From Flavobacteriales bacterium UBA6969 (GTDB lineage Bacteria > Bacteroidota > Bacteroidia > Flavobacteriales_D > Sanyastnellaceae), in contig DJYV01000123.1 in NCBI GenBank assembly GCA_002448555.1, positions 1-13,702 of the forward strand: 13,702 nucleotides of DNA, written 5' to 3'. Below are positions 1 to 7,202 of this stretch, one piece after another (within the stretch, counting starts at the first letter, position 1; each line of letters begins with the position of its first letter). The notes beneath the pieces are model-generated. The model made no database searches and was not told the origin of the DNA. It saw only the letters and a list, made by a program, of their open reading frames with translations. Both the position numbers and the translations under genes were made by a program.

Positions 1-2205
1 TTCGGTAATGTCGTAGGCGATGCAGCTGAGTTCTTTGGTGCCTTCGTCGTACTGCACCGGATTGATGAACAGTTGATACCAGACCACCTCCCCTTGCTGA
101 TTAACCAACGGCAGCTCAAACTGCTGTTGCACCCCTTGCGCAGCACGCACAAACAGTTGGAATTGTCCCTTGTAAAATTCTTCAGAAACCACCTCCTTCA
201 GCAGTGCAATGATGGGGGTTCCCACAATGGTGTCAAAACCAAACTGCTCGTTGAGCACCTCCACGATGTTTTGGTTCACTGAGGTCACATTGAATTTCTG
301 ATCAATGGTGAACATGAGCAGGTAGTGGGTCGAGTTGAATATCGATTCCAGCTTGGCCGACTGCACGAGGGCGGAACGTTGGTAGGCCCGCACTTCCGAA
401 ACATTCAGGTAGATGCAGCGCAGGCCGATGAGTTGGCCTTTGGGGTTGGTTTGAACTGAGCCTCCACCGAGCATTCTCAGCTCCGAGCCGTCCTTGCTTG
501 TGAAGGTTCGTTCGTTGCGATCGCCCACCAGCCAGTCCTTCCAGTCCTCGATGCTCTGGCCTTCTGGGGGTGAGGCAATTTCTTGGATTTTAATCGCTTT
601 GAGTGATTTAGCGTCGTACCCCAGTGTGGAGAAAAATGCCGGATTGGCATACGTGATCAGCCCTTCCTCATCCACCAAGAAAACCAGGTCGCTCGCGTTG
701 TCCAAGATGTCCCGGTACCGTTCCTCGCTTCGGCGCAATTCTTGCTCCGCCAAACGAATGTCCGTGATGTCCCGGCCCACCAATACAAATCCTGTTTCCT
801 CTCCCTCTTCATTTTGCAAGGCAGCAATGGAAATCAGCATCTGGAACACCTCTTCGCTTGCCCGACGTCCCGCAACTTCTCCGGCGTAATACCGTTGCTT
901 GCGCAGATCTTTCAGTATGGTTTCAAAATCCGCCGGATTCTCAAGGAAATCGTGCCCTTTCAGTTGCATCGCATCCTCGGCTGTCATTCCGAATTCCACG
1001 GATGCTGCATGGTTGAATTGAATGATGTTCCCCTCCGCATCGAATGCCATGATCATGTCGATGGAACTTTCGATAATGGAGCGATTGAAGCGTTCCGCCC
1101 GCATCAATTGTTTCTGCGTTTTGCGGTGTTGTTTAATTTCCTCCTTGAGTAGGGTGTTGGCTCCCTCGGCTGAGGATCGCCGCATCTGCTCCCGAACCAA
1201 CTGCATGCGCGTGGACAAGTCGTTGACTGTTACCTGCACCGCCGGTTGGTTATCAAAGAAACTCAGGACCATCTGAACACCAACTTCCCTCGCCTTACCA
1301 TTGGCTTGCAAAATGGAAACCTCCAAGTAAGCCGTCTTCTCTCCCGACAAGATGCGATCTATGTCTTCTGTGATCCGCACTTGATCACCAGCTTCAAAAA
1401 AATTCATAAGCCGCTGGTTGTACACCTCTTCCTCGTCCTGAATAGCGAGGATTTCCATGCCAGCTTGATTGGCATAACGGATGTTGCCTTGCACAACCAA
1501 AAATAACCCGAATGGATTGGTCTCCACGAGCAAACGGAACCGTTCCTTGGTTTGAAGGAGGTCCTGTGAAATTTTCCGTGTCTCGGTGATGTCCAACAAC
1601 GCCAGAGCAAAACTCTCACTGTCCTGTCCGACTTGGCTCATCCTTCCTTCCACCACCAACTGCTGACCCAGTAGGTTGACAAATTCAAATTCAATCACCT
1701 CACCCAGACGAACTGCCAATCGCTTCCAATTGCGCATCCCAAGCAAGGTTTCGAGGTTCATTTCCGCTAATTCAACTGCATTGGAAATACCAATTACGCG
1801 CCATAATTGCGGGTTTGAATCAATGATTTTACCCTTGTATACCAAAGCCAAACCTTCGATTGTACCATTAGCTAAACTACTGTATAACAGTTTATTATGA
1901 TTCAATGCTGCCACCAACTCACCTTGCTCACGGGCATCTTTGAACACAGCAAAATAACATCCGTCGACCTGTCCCGGGTGAACGGTGTAGGCAGTTGATC
2001 CTGCCGCATTGGACCAAGGGAATGGGTGTTGCTCGGGGTGTGCTTGAATGTGGTTCCAAACGCCTACAGCCTCTTCCCGTTCTGAATCCGAAAAAACCCG
2101 GAGCGCAGCAGTATTGGTGTGCAGCAAATCGCCTCCTTCACTGAAGACCAATGTGGGGTCTGTCCACACATCCGTCCACGCCACCATTTGCTCTCGGGTT
2201 TCCAT
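1..2205 (-). CDS. Multi-PAS-domain sensor protein (probable signal-transduction kinase), C-terminus off the window
   Basis: An uninterrupted minus-strand frame of 735 codons starts at ATG 2205 and is still open at base 1. The translation is a chain of PAS-like modules at roughly residues 1-95 (divergent), 100-210, 215-335, 370-485, 490-605 and 620-735. PAC-type endings are visible as DITETRK near 205, DITDIRLAEQELRRSEERYRDIL near 475-497, LNVSEVRAY near 605 and YDITE at the edge. A helical linker rich in E, K and Q lies around 340-370. No signal peptide or membrane segment is seen, so the visible part is probably cytoplasmic. PAS chains bind small ligands or sense redox and energy state. In Bacteroidota such chains usually end in a histidine kinase, but the output domain is not in view, so the kinase role is inferred. 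The gene lies 14 bp after the YwqK-like gene with a weak GAGGG site before the ATG, which suggests co-transcription. Confidence 0.85.
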   Translation of the reverse strand, partial: METREQMVAWTDVWTDPTLVFSEGGDLLHTNTAALRVFSDSEREEAVGVWNHIQAHPEQHPFPWSNAAGSTAYTVHPGQVDGCYFAVFKDAREQGELVAALNHNKLLYSSLANGTIEGLALVYKGKIIDSNPQLWRVIGISNAVELAEMNLETLLGMRNWKRLAVRLGEVIEFEFVNLLGQQLVVEGRMSQVGQDSESFALALLDITETRKISQDLLQTKERFRLLVETNPFGLFLVVQGNIRYANQAGMEILAIQDEEEVYNQRLMNFFEAGDQVRITEDIDRILSGEKTAYLEVSILQANGKAREVGVQMVLSFFDNQPAVQVTVNDLSTRMQLVREQMRRSSAEGANTLLKEEIKQHRKTQKQLMRAERFNRSIIESSIDMIMAFDAEGNIIQFNHAASVEFGMTAEDAMQLKGHDFLENPADFETILKDLRKQRYYAGEVAGRRASEEVFQMLISIAALQNEEGEETGFVLVGRDITDIRLAEQELRRSEERYRDILDNASDLVFLVDEEGLITYANPAFFSTLGYDAKSLKAIKIQEIASPPEGQSIEDWKDWLVGDRNERTFTSKDGSELRMLGGGSVQTNPKGQLIGLRCIYLNVSEVRAYQRSALVQSAKLESIFNSTHYLLMFTIDQKFNVTSVNQNIVEVLNEQFGFDTIVGTPIIALLKEVVSEEFYKGQFQLFVRAAQGVQQQFELPLVNQQGEVVWYQLFINPVQYDEGTKELSCIAYDITE

Positions 2206-2219
2206 GCTATCCCTCTAAG

Positions 2220-3746
2220 TTAACCCTCAGCTGGTTTGATTCGCTTGCCATCAATTCGCACCAACTCACCACGCTTGTATTGCAGGGTTTGTTGAAGCAT
2301 TTGATTTGGCCCGTAATAGAGCCATTTACCCTCGCGTTGTCCGAGGTTGTAGCGTTCCACCCGTTCGGTGGAGCCGTTGTAATCCTTGTAGACGTGCTTG
2401 CCAATTGGTAGGCCCATTTCAAATTCGCCTTTAAACTGCTCTGTGCCATTTGGGAAGGTATGAATCCAGGTTCCGTTCCGTTCACCATCAACGTATTGGC
2501 CTTCTTCCCTGTGATCATTCACATCCATGATCCAAGGCCCTTGTTTCAATCCGTAATCATAACGGCCCTCCACCAGTGTTTTGCCGGCGCGGTCCAATTC
2601 CAAAAAGTTGCCATCGGCTTTGCCTTTGCGGTACGATTCATTACGATGCAGGGAGCCATCGATGTAATACCACCGCCAGTTTCCGTGAAAGGCACCGTCT
2701 CGGTACGTACCCTCCTGTATCAATTGACCCGTCTCCGCGTAGAACCGCCAGCGGCCCTCACGTTTGCCTTCAGTAAATGCACCTTCTGATTTGAGCGCAC
2801 CATCCGGATAAAATTGCTTCCACTCCCCGATGCGCTTGCCCTCGGCGTTGGTCACCCCTTCGCCAATCTTCAGGCCTTGTTCAAAGAGGGCGCCAGTGGT
2901 GATGTTTCCAGCTTCGTCGTACTCGGTATACACTCCGACCCGCACTCCGTTCTCGTAGGTCGAGCGCGTCGCAATGGTTCCGTTAGCGTGGGTCGTTGTT
3001 CGAATATCTATTTCTTGGGTTTCTACCGCGTCTGAAACCACCTCCCCTTCAAAATACTTCACCACATCTTCAAGCTGTCCCCATTGATCGTAAAACCGAA
3101 ACAAACCGTTCCGCTTGCCCGCTTCCCACGGTCCTTGTTCCTGCAAAATTCCATTGCCCGTCCACTCCATCCACACCCCAATCTTTTGCCCAAATGAATC
3201 GTACCGGTTAATTTTTTCGATGGTGCGTAAATACCCTTTGTCGTATTCGAGCAGCGCGATGGTGCGTCCGTCTGCCGCATATTCCCGGCCCTTCCCATCT
3301 TCCAAGTTGCTGCGATAAGGAATCGCTTTGCGCCGTTGACCTTCCTGGTCGTATTCATACGTCCAACCGGAACGTTGGTTGGCTTCATAATGTTGCTCAA
3401 CCTTCACTTCTCCGTTGGGGTAGTAACTGCGTTCCCATCCCGATTTCAAATCCGCTGCGTATTCCACCGATCGCAACTTGACCCCGGTTGAATCAAAAAA
3501 ATCCCAGGTCCCATCGAGCAAGAAATCCCGGCGATTACCCCTGCTCTTAACATTTCCATTTTCATGGAACGCCGTCCAAATGCCTTCGGGTTGACCATTG
3601 ATTAAACATCCTTCACTTGCTGTTTTTCCATTCGGAAAGGTATACACCGTCCAAGTGCATTCACCGACAGATTCTTGCGAAAGACCGCAAATTGTCATCC
3701 ACAGACACAACAATAAAATATTCTCTTTCTTAGAAAATAAATACAT
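2220..3746 (-). CDS. Secreted YwqK/MORN-repeat protein
   Basis: This encodes 508 residues from ATG 3746. The N-terminus has a lysine pair followed by the hydrophobic run ILLLCLWMTICGLSQ, a typical signal peptide. The rest is built almost entirely of repeats of about 20-25 residues with the pattern G-x-W-x-x-Y/F-x-x-x-G-x-x-x-x-E-G-x-Y-x-x-G, for example GEWKQFYPDGALKSEG and GRWRFYAETGQLIQEG. This is the repeat of the YwqK 'antitoxin' and MORN-related families. Database names calling these proteins toxin-antitoxin components are weakly founded, and no toxin lies next to it. The product is probably an exported or periplasmic beta-rich repeat protein whose partner is unknown. The frame stays open 40 codons further upstream to ATG 3866, but that extension does not look like protein and would bury the signal peptide, so 3746 is preferred. 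The PAS sensor gene follows 14 bp downstream. Confidence 0.85.
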   Translation of the reverse strand: MYLFSKKENILLLCLWMTICGLSQESVGECTWTVYTFPNGKTASEGCLINGQPEGIWTAFHENGNVKSRGNRRDFLLDGTWDFFDSTGVKLRSVEYAADLKSGWERSYYPNGEVKVEQHYEANQRSGWTYEYDQEGQRRKAIPYRSNLEDGKGREYAADGRTIALLEYDKGYLRTIEKINRYDSFGQKIGVWMEWTGNGILQEQGPWEAGKRNGLFRFYDQWGQLEDVVKYFEGEVVSDAVETQEIDIRTTTHANGTIATRSTYENGVRVGVYTEYDEAGNITTGALFEQGLKIGEGVTNAEGKRIGEWKQFYPDGALKSEGAFTEGKREGRWRFYAETGQLIQEGTYRDGAFHGNWRWYYIDGSLHRNESYRKGKADGNFLELDRAGKTLVEGRYDYGLKQGPWIMDVNDHREEGQYVDGERNGTWIHTFPNGTEQFKGEFEMGLPIGKHVYKDYNGSTERVERYNLGQREGKWLYYGPNQMLQQTLQYKRGELVRIDGKRIKPAEG

Positions 3747-3814
3747 CGTAATAGGGATGTTGATTCTGTTGGTAAGCCACATGGATTTTGCTTTGATTTC
3801 CATCTTGTTCACGA

Positions 3815-3846
3815 CAAACGTTTCAGTTCTGAACAGGCTGGTGCAA
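3815..3846 (-). promoter_or_regulatory. Candidate Bacteroidota-type promoter for the YwqK-like gene
   Basis: Read on the minus strand, TTG (3846-3844) is followed after 21 bp by AACGTTTG (3822-3815). This matches seven of eight positions of the Bacteroidota -7 box TAnnTTTG, missing the first T, and the spacing is within the usual range. Transcription would begin near 3808, about 60 bases before ATG 3746 and downstream of the alternative ATG 3866, which agrees with the chosen start. The imperfect box makes this tentative. Confidence 0.35.
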
Positions 3847-4041
3847 AATGAACCATTGATTTTCAAAGCTTAAAGATGGTTTTAAACACTCTGTGTACAG
3901 CACACGGTTAGGATAATTTATGCCAACTTGAATCGTCGATAACCTTCAAAAGCATCCGGAAAAATGAAGGTGAAAATTCGAGGGTCAAAATTTTGAATTG
4001 TGGGGGACGATTAGGCTTAGACGAAAACGATGAAATTGAAA

Positions 4042-4097
4042 GTGAAGTTGTTGTGGAGTTCTTCACATGATAAACGCACTATCAACTGTGAAGTTGT
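4042..4097. repeat. 10-bp direct repeat upstream of the rpiB-M28 gene
   Basis: GTGAAGTTGT occurs at 4042-4051 and again at 4088-4097, with start points 46 bp apart. The second copy overlaps the right arm of the hairpin at 4061-4093. The pair could be a regulator binding site or chance similarity in AT-rich DNA. Confidence 0.4.
4061..4093. promoter_or_regulatory. Bulged inverted repeat (hairpin) 34 bp upstream of the rpiB-M28 start
   Basis: CTTCACA (4061-4067) pairs with TGTGAAG (4087-4093). Inside it TGATA (4068-4072) pairs with TATCA (4080-4084), leaving a 7-base loop (4073-4079) and a 2-base bulge (4085-4086). All twelve pairs are Watson-Crick. It is not followed by a T-run, so it is not a standard terminator. 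It may be an operator half-site pair or a leader-RNA stem for the downstream gene. Its function is unknown. Confidence 0.5.
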
Positions 4098-4126
4098 GAA
4101 TTAACTTGCCATTCAAATTCGGAAAA

Positions 4127-6055
4127 ATGCGCGTTTCAATCGGAGGTGATCATGCTGGACCCGCCTTAAAAAAAGTCTTAACCACGCACCTGGAATCCCA
4201 GGGAGTTGAAGTTATCAATCGCGGCACTGATTCGCAGGAAAGTGTGGATTACCCCGATCACGCACACGCTGTTTCAGAGGATGTTGCGAACGCATCGGCC
4301 GACTTCGGCATCTTAATCTGTGGTTCCGCCAACGGCGTTGCGATGACAGCCAATAAACACCAGTCGGTTCGAGCTGGATTGGCTTGGAATAGCGAGGTAG
4401 CCAAACTGGTCAAGCAACACAACAATGCTAATGTCTTGTGCATCCCCGCGCGGTTTGTCACGGAATCAGAAGGTTTGGAAATATTAAAAGCCTACATGGA
4501 AGAGGAATTTGAAGGGGGCCGGCACGAGCGTCGAGTCAATAAGATTGCCTGCGCTATGATCCTTTGTTTGTTGTCGCTGGTTTCTTCACTTCAAGCGCTG
4601 GCGCAGTTGGGGGACCCACAGCCTTATGCTGCTATGATAATGGCTGATGATTTGGAAAATCACTTAATGGTTTTGGCAAGCGACGCGTTTGAAGGTCGAG
4701 AGACTGGCGAACGCGGTGCAGAGAAAGCTGCTGCTTACATCGCAAGCCACTTCAATAGCCTCGGCATTGAACCTTACGACGGTTCAACCTATTACCAACC
4801 GGTTAAGTTGATCCGTTCGCAGATTGCTGGTGGTCAGGGTTCTGTTAATGGGAATTCACTCGTATTCCTGGAGGACTTTCTTTTCTACCCAGGACTTAAG
4901 GTATCGGTACTCGAAGATGTACCCATGGTAGCGGTGAGCAGTGCATCAGCAATTGCTTCGGCCGATGTTGCCGGGAAAGCGGTTGTGATGGCTGGAACCG
5001 ATGGATTGAGTGAAGTACGTGAAATGTCGAACGCCGGGGGTGCTGTCGCCGTCGTAGTTGTCAGCGAAGACATCAGCACACTTCGCAGCCGCATGAAGCC
5101 GTGGTTGATGCGCAAGTCGTTGCGCTTGGACCGTGAAGAACCGAAAGAGCGCGAGGGAACTCGCATACCCACTTTTATGGTGGATGCGGCCGCTACTTAT
5201 GGATGGTGGAGTGCCGCGGACGTGAAATCATGGAAGAAGTGGAGCAAAAAACTAGCGAAAGGGAAAGCACCCGACGCGGTTAATCTGGTCAAGGCGTCGT
5301 GGACTTTTTCGTTGGACCGCACCGAAGAAGCGGTCGTATGTCAGAATGTTCTTGGCTACATCCCAGGTTCGGATTCCCTGTTGCGTGAAGAATTGATTGT
5401 GATCACAGCCCATTACGACCACGTGGGCATCATCGACGGTGATATCCACAATGGCGCAGACGATGATGGCTCGGGTACCGTGACGGTATTGGAACTTGCA
5501 CAGGCCTTTCAAGAAGCGGTAAAAGCCGGCAATGGCCCCAAGCGCAGCGTATTGTTGATGACGGTTGTTGGTGAGGAAAAGGGATTGTTGGGGAGCGAAT
5601 GGTATGCTGACCACCCGATTTGGCCGTTGGAACAAACCGTGGCCAACTTGAACATTGACATGATCGGCCGTGTTGACGAAGCGCACCCGGACGACGACCG
5701 TTATGTCTACCTCATTGGCTCAGATAAACTCTCCTCAGAGCTCCACGACATCAGCGAAACCGCCAACGCGACCTACACCAACTTAGCATTGGATTACACC
5801 TTCAATGCTCCAGATGACCCCAATCGGTTTTACTACCGCTCCGATCACTACAACTTCGCTAAGAACAACATCCCGGTGATTTTCTACTTCAGTGGTGTCC
5901 ACGAGGATTACCACCGTCCGGGAGACGATCCGGAGAAAATCCACTACGACAAGACGGCCGAAATTGGCCAGCTCGTTTTCTACACGGCTTGGCAGTTGGC
6001 GAACCAAACGAAACGCATCGAAGTCGACCGGGTCAACGACTTTCCAACGAAATAA
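4127..6055 (+). CDS. rpiB: RpiB ribose-5-phosphate isomerase fused in frame to an M28 zinc peptidase
   Basis: One frame of 642 residues. Residues 1-143 are a full-length RpiB/LacAB isomerase (ribose-5-phosphate to ribulose-5-phosphate, pentose phosphate pathway, cytosol). Visible marks are GGDHAG (6-11), YPDHA (42-46), the catalytic-loop Cys65 in ILICGSANG, His98 in HNNANV and the family ending EGGRHERRVNKIA. Residues 144-160 form a signal-peptide-like segment. Residues 161-642 are an M28 metallopeptidase with a PA-like insert around 265-350. Its two-zinc site is complete: His429, Asp445, Glu483 (catalytic), Glu484, Asp511 and His596 in DYHRPGDD. The start is ATG 4127 just after GGAAAA; a TTG at 4106 is less likely. 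Each half has its family's normal length, so nothing is lost at the join. The topology conflict is described in the findings. Domain calls are firm; whether a single fused protein is made is uncertain. Confidence 0.85.
   Translation: MRVSIGGDHAGPALKKVLTTHLESQGVEVINRGTDSQESVDYPDHAHAVSEDVANASADFGILICGSANGVAMTANKHQSVRAGLAWNSEVAKLVKQHNNANVLCIPARFVTESEGLEILKAYMEEEFEGGRHERRVNKIACAMILCLLSLVSSLQALAQLGDPQPYAAMIMADDLENHLMVLASDAFEGRETGERGAEKAAAYIASHFNSLGIEPYDGSTYYQPVKLIRSQIAGGQGSVNGNSLVFLEDFLFYPGLKVSVLEDVPMVAVSSASAIASADVAGKAVVMAGTDGLSEVREMSNAGGAVAVVVVSEDISTLRSRMKPWLMRKSLRLDREEPKEREGTRIPTFMVDAAATYGWWSAADVKSWKKWSKKLAKGKAPDAVNLVKASWTFSLDRTEEAVVCQNVLGYIPGSDSLLREELIVITAHYDHVGIIDGDIHNGADDDGSGTVTVLELAQAFQEAVKAGNGPKRSVLLMTVVGEEKGLLGSEWYADHPIWPLEQTVANLNIDMIGRVDEAHPDDDRYVYLIGSDKLSSELHDISETANATYTNLALDYTFNAPDDPNRFYYRSDHYNFAKNNIPVIFYFSGVHEDYHRPGDDPEKIHYDKTAEIGQLVFYTAWQLANQTKRIEVDRVNDFPTK
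4556..4606 (+). other. Internal signal-peptide-like segment and possible separate start of the M28 peptidase
   Basis: Codons 144-160 of the fused frame read MILCLLSLVSSLQALAQ, with a hydrophobic core and an ALAQ cleavage-like end, right after the natural RpiB C-terminus. ATG 4556 could start a separate 499-residue exported peptidase ending at 6055. No Shine-Dalgarno-like sequence is seen before it, although this phylum often lacks one. Removing the single base T4555 would turn the junction into GCATGA, which ends RpiB at TGA inside an ATGA start/stop overlap. Confidence 0.6.
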
Positions 6056-7202
6056 CGGGTGCAGCATACCGCTTAAATGCGGCAACTTCAGCTTCGTAAG
6101 CCGTACCGGTCGCGGGACCATTGAACCCTGAATGGACGTGAACGGTGCCGTCGTGCTGGATGAACAGTGTGGTAGGAAAACTGATGATGCGGTCCAAAAA
6201 CGGGAACGCATCTGCCGCCACCTGTTTATTGGCTTTTCCACCCAGCACCACATCCCACCCCACCCCCATTTCCGACTTAAAATCATTCAACCGACCATAG
6301 GCTTCTGCGGCTGAATCTGGTCGCTCGAATGCCACTGAAAGTTGATCTACTTGCCGCATAGGAAGGGCTGCCAGTAGACGCACTTCGTCCATGCAATTGG
6401 GGCACCAAGTGCCGAGAACATCCAACACAGTGACGCGCCCTTCTTTCGGCAACAAGGAGCGCTCATATGGGTTGCCGCCCTCATCGATGAGGCGAACAAA
6501 TAAGGAATCCACAGGAGGTTTCAATTGGTCTAACGCGACACTTGAATTCCACGGTTCAGCAGGTGCTGCTGACCACGTGGTGTGGTAGTGGTTGCCACTG
6601 TAGAAATGACCATCGGCCCACGCATCATCAGTCCGCGTGGCGCGGAAATAAAACAGGTGGGCGCCATCAAATGTTTGAAGGGTTAATTCGTTGCCATCAA
6701 GCTGGCCTGAGAGGTAACGGTAATCCCCCGTTGGTGTCCGCATCGTACCCTCCAACCGGCCACCAGTGAAGCGCAAGTCGAGTTGCGCATTAGCCACCCC
6801 TTCTTGTTGAGCGCTGCCTTCACCGAACCAAACATCCCAACAACCATCGATGGTCTGGCTGGCTGTTGCTGAAGTAGACTGTGTCAGGAAGAACGGGACT
6901 TGGTAAGCGTTGTTTTCAGTGGCTGGTCGCAGGGAATCAGTCCACTGTCCTGTGTTTTCAGTATTCAAGGTGAGGGAACCATTGAACACCGGAACTCGGA
7001 GCGCGTTGTGGCCGATGCGGTCGAGTTGAATAACCTCTCCCCCATTGTCAATGACCCACACTGAATCGCCAATCAAAACCTGAAAACCAGCTTGAACCGA
7101 ATCATTCAATGCGAAGACCAAACGATCAAATGTCGGGGCTTGTGTTGGAGCTGCACACGCTGCTAACGATGCGACCGCGAAAACCAGGTAGGTTCTGCGC
7201 AT
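6033..7202 (-). CDS. TlpA-like thioredoxin-fold lipoprotein
   Basis: This encodes 389 residues from ATG 7202. The N-terminus RRTYLVFAVASLAAC contains the lipobox LAAC (residues 13-16), so the mature protein should be lipid-anchored at Cys16 outside the cytoplasm. Residues about 118-215 form a beta-rich domain with GDYRYLSGQLDG and FDGAHLFYF, a pattern typical of Bacteroidota TlpA-family proteins. Residues about 235-380 are a thioredoxin fold with redox motif WCPNC (266-270) and cis-proline SFPTT (Pro343). The likely role is thiol-disulfide exchange in the periplasm; the partner is unknown. The start codon overlaps the stop of the upstream dehydrogenase gene as TGATG, suggesting translational coupling. 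An extra TTG just upstream (7205) is the less likely start. Its last 23 bases overlap the end of the convergent rpiB-M28 gene. Confidence 0.88.
   Translation of the reverse strand: MRRTYLVFAVASLAACAAPTQAPTFDRLVFALNDSVQAGFQVLIGDSVWVIDNGGEVIQLDRIGHNALRVPVFNGSLTLNTENTGQWTDSLRPATENNAYQVPFFLTQSTSATASQTIDGCWDVWFGEGSAQQEGVANAQLDLRFTGGRLEGTMRTPTGDYRYLSGQLDGNELTLQTFDGAHLFYFRATRTDDAWADGHFYSGNHYHTTWSAAPAEPWNSSVALDQLKPPVDSLFVRLIDEGGNPYERSLLPKEGRVTVLDVLGTWCPNCMDEVRLLAALPMRQVDQLSVAFERPDSAAEAYGRLNDFKSEMGVGWDVVLGGKANKQVAADAFPFLDRIISFPTTLFIQHDGTVHVHSGFNGPATGTAYEAEVAAFKRYAAPVISLESR

Larger units (their letters stand above)
3747..4126. other. Divergent intergenic region
   Basis: This is 380 bp between two divergently transcribed genes and is more AT-rich than its flanks. 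It must hold the promoters of both units. It contains a weak promoter candidate for the minus-strand gene (3815-3846), a 10-bp direct repeat (4042-4051 and 4088-4097) and a bulged hairpin (4061-4093). No convincing TAnnTTTG box was found for the plus-strand gene. Short frames inside it have no recognisable protein character, and no tRNA or other structured RNA was recognised. Confidence 0.6.

Noticed and set aside
73..1900. Several plus-strand frames of 60-160 residues across the left end
   Set aside because: The minus strand carries an unbroken 735-codon PAS protein through the whole region, so these are shadow frames.
2220..3746. Toxin-antitoxin module suggested by the YwqK family name
   Set aside because: The protein has a signal peptide and about twenty repeats, and no toxin gene is adjacent.
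3747..3866. N-terminal extension of the YwqK-like protein to ATG 3866
   Set aside because: It would put 40 unconvincing residues before a clear signal peptide, and the promoter candidate lies inside it.
6572..6581. ACCACGTGGT palindrome as a third parS site
   Set aside because: Only the CACGTG core and two flanking bases match; the outer arms differ from parS. It lies in the TlpA coding region.
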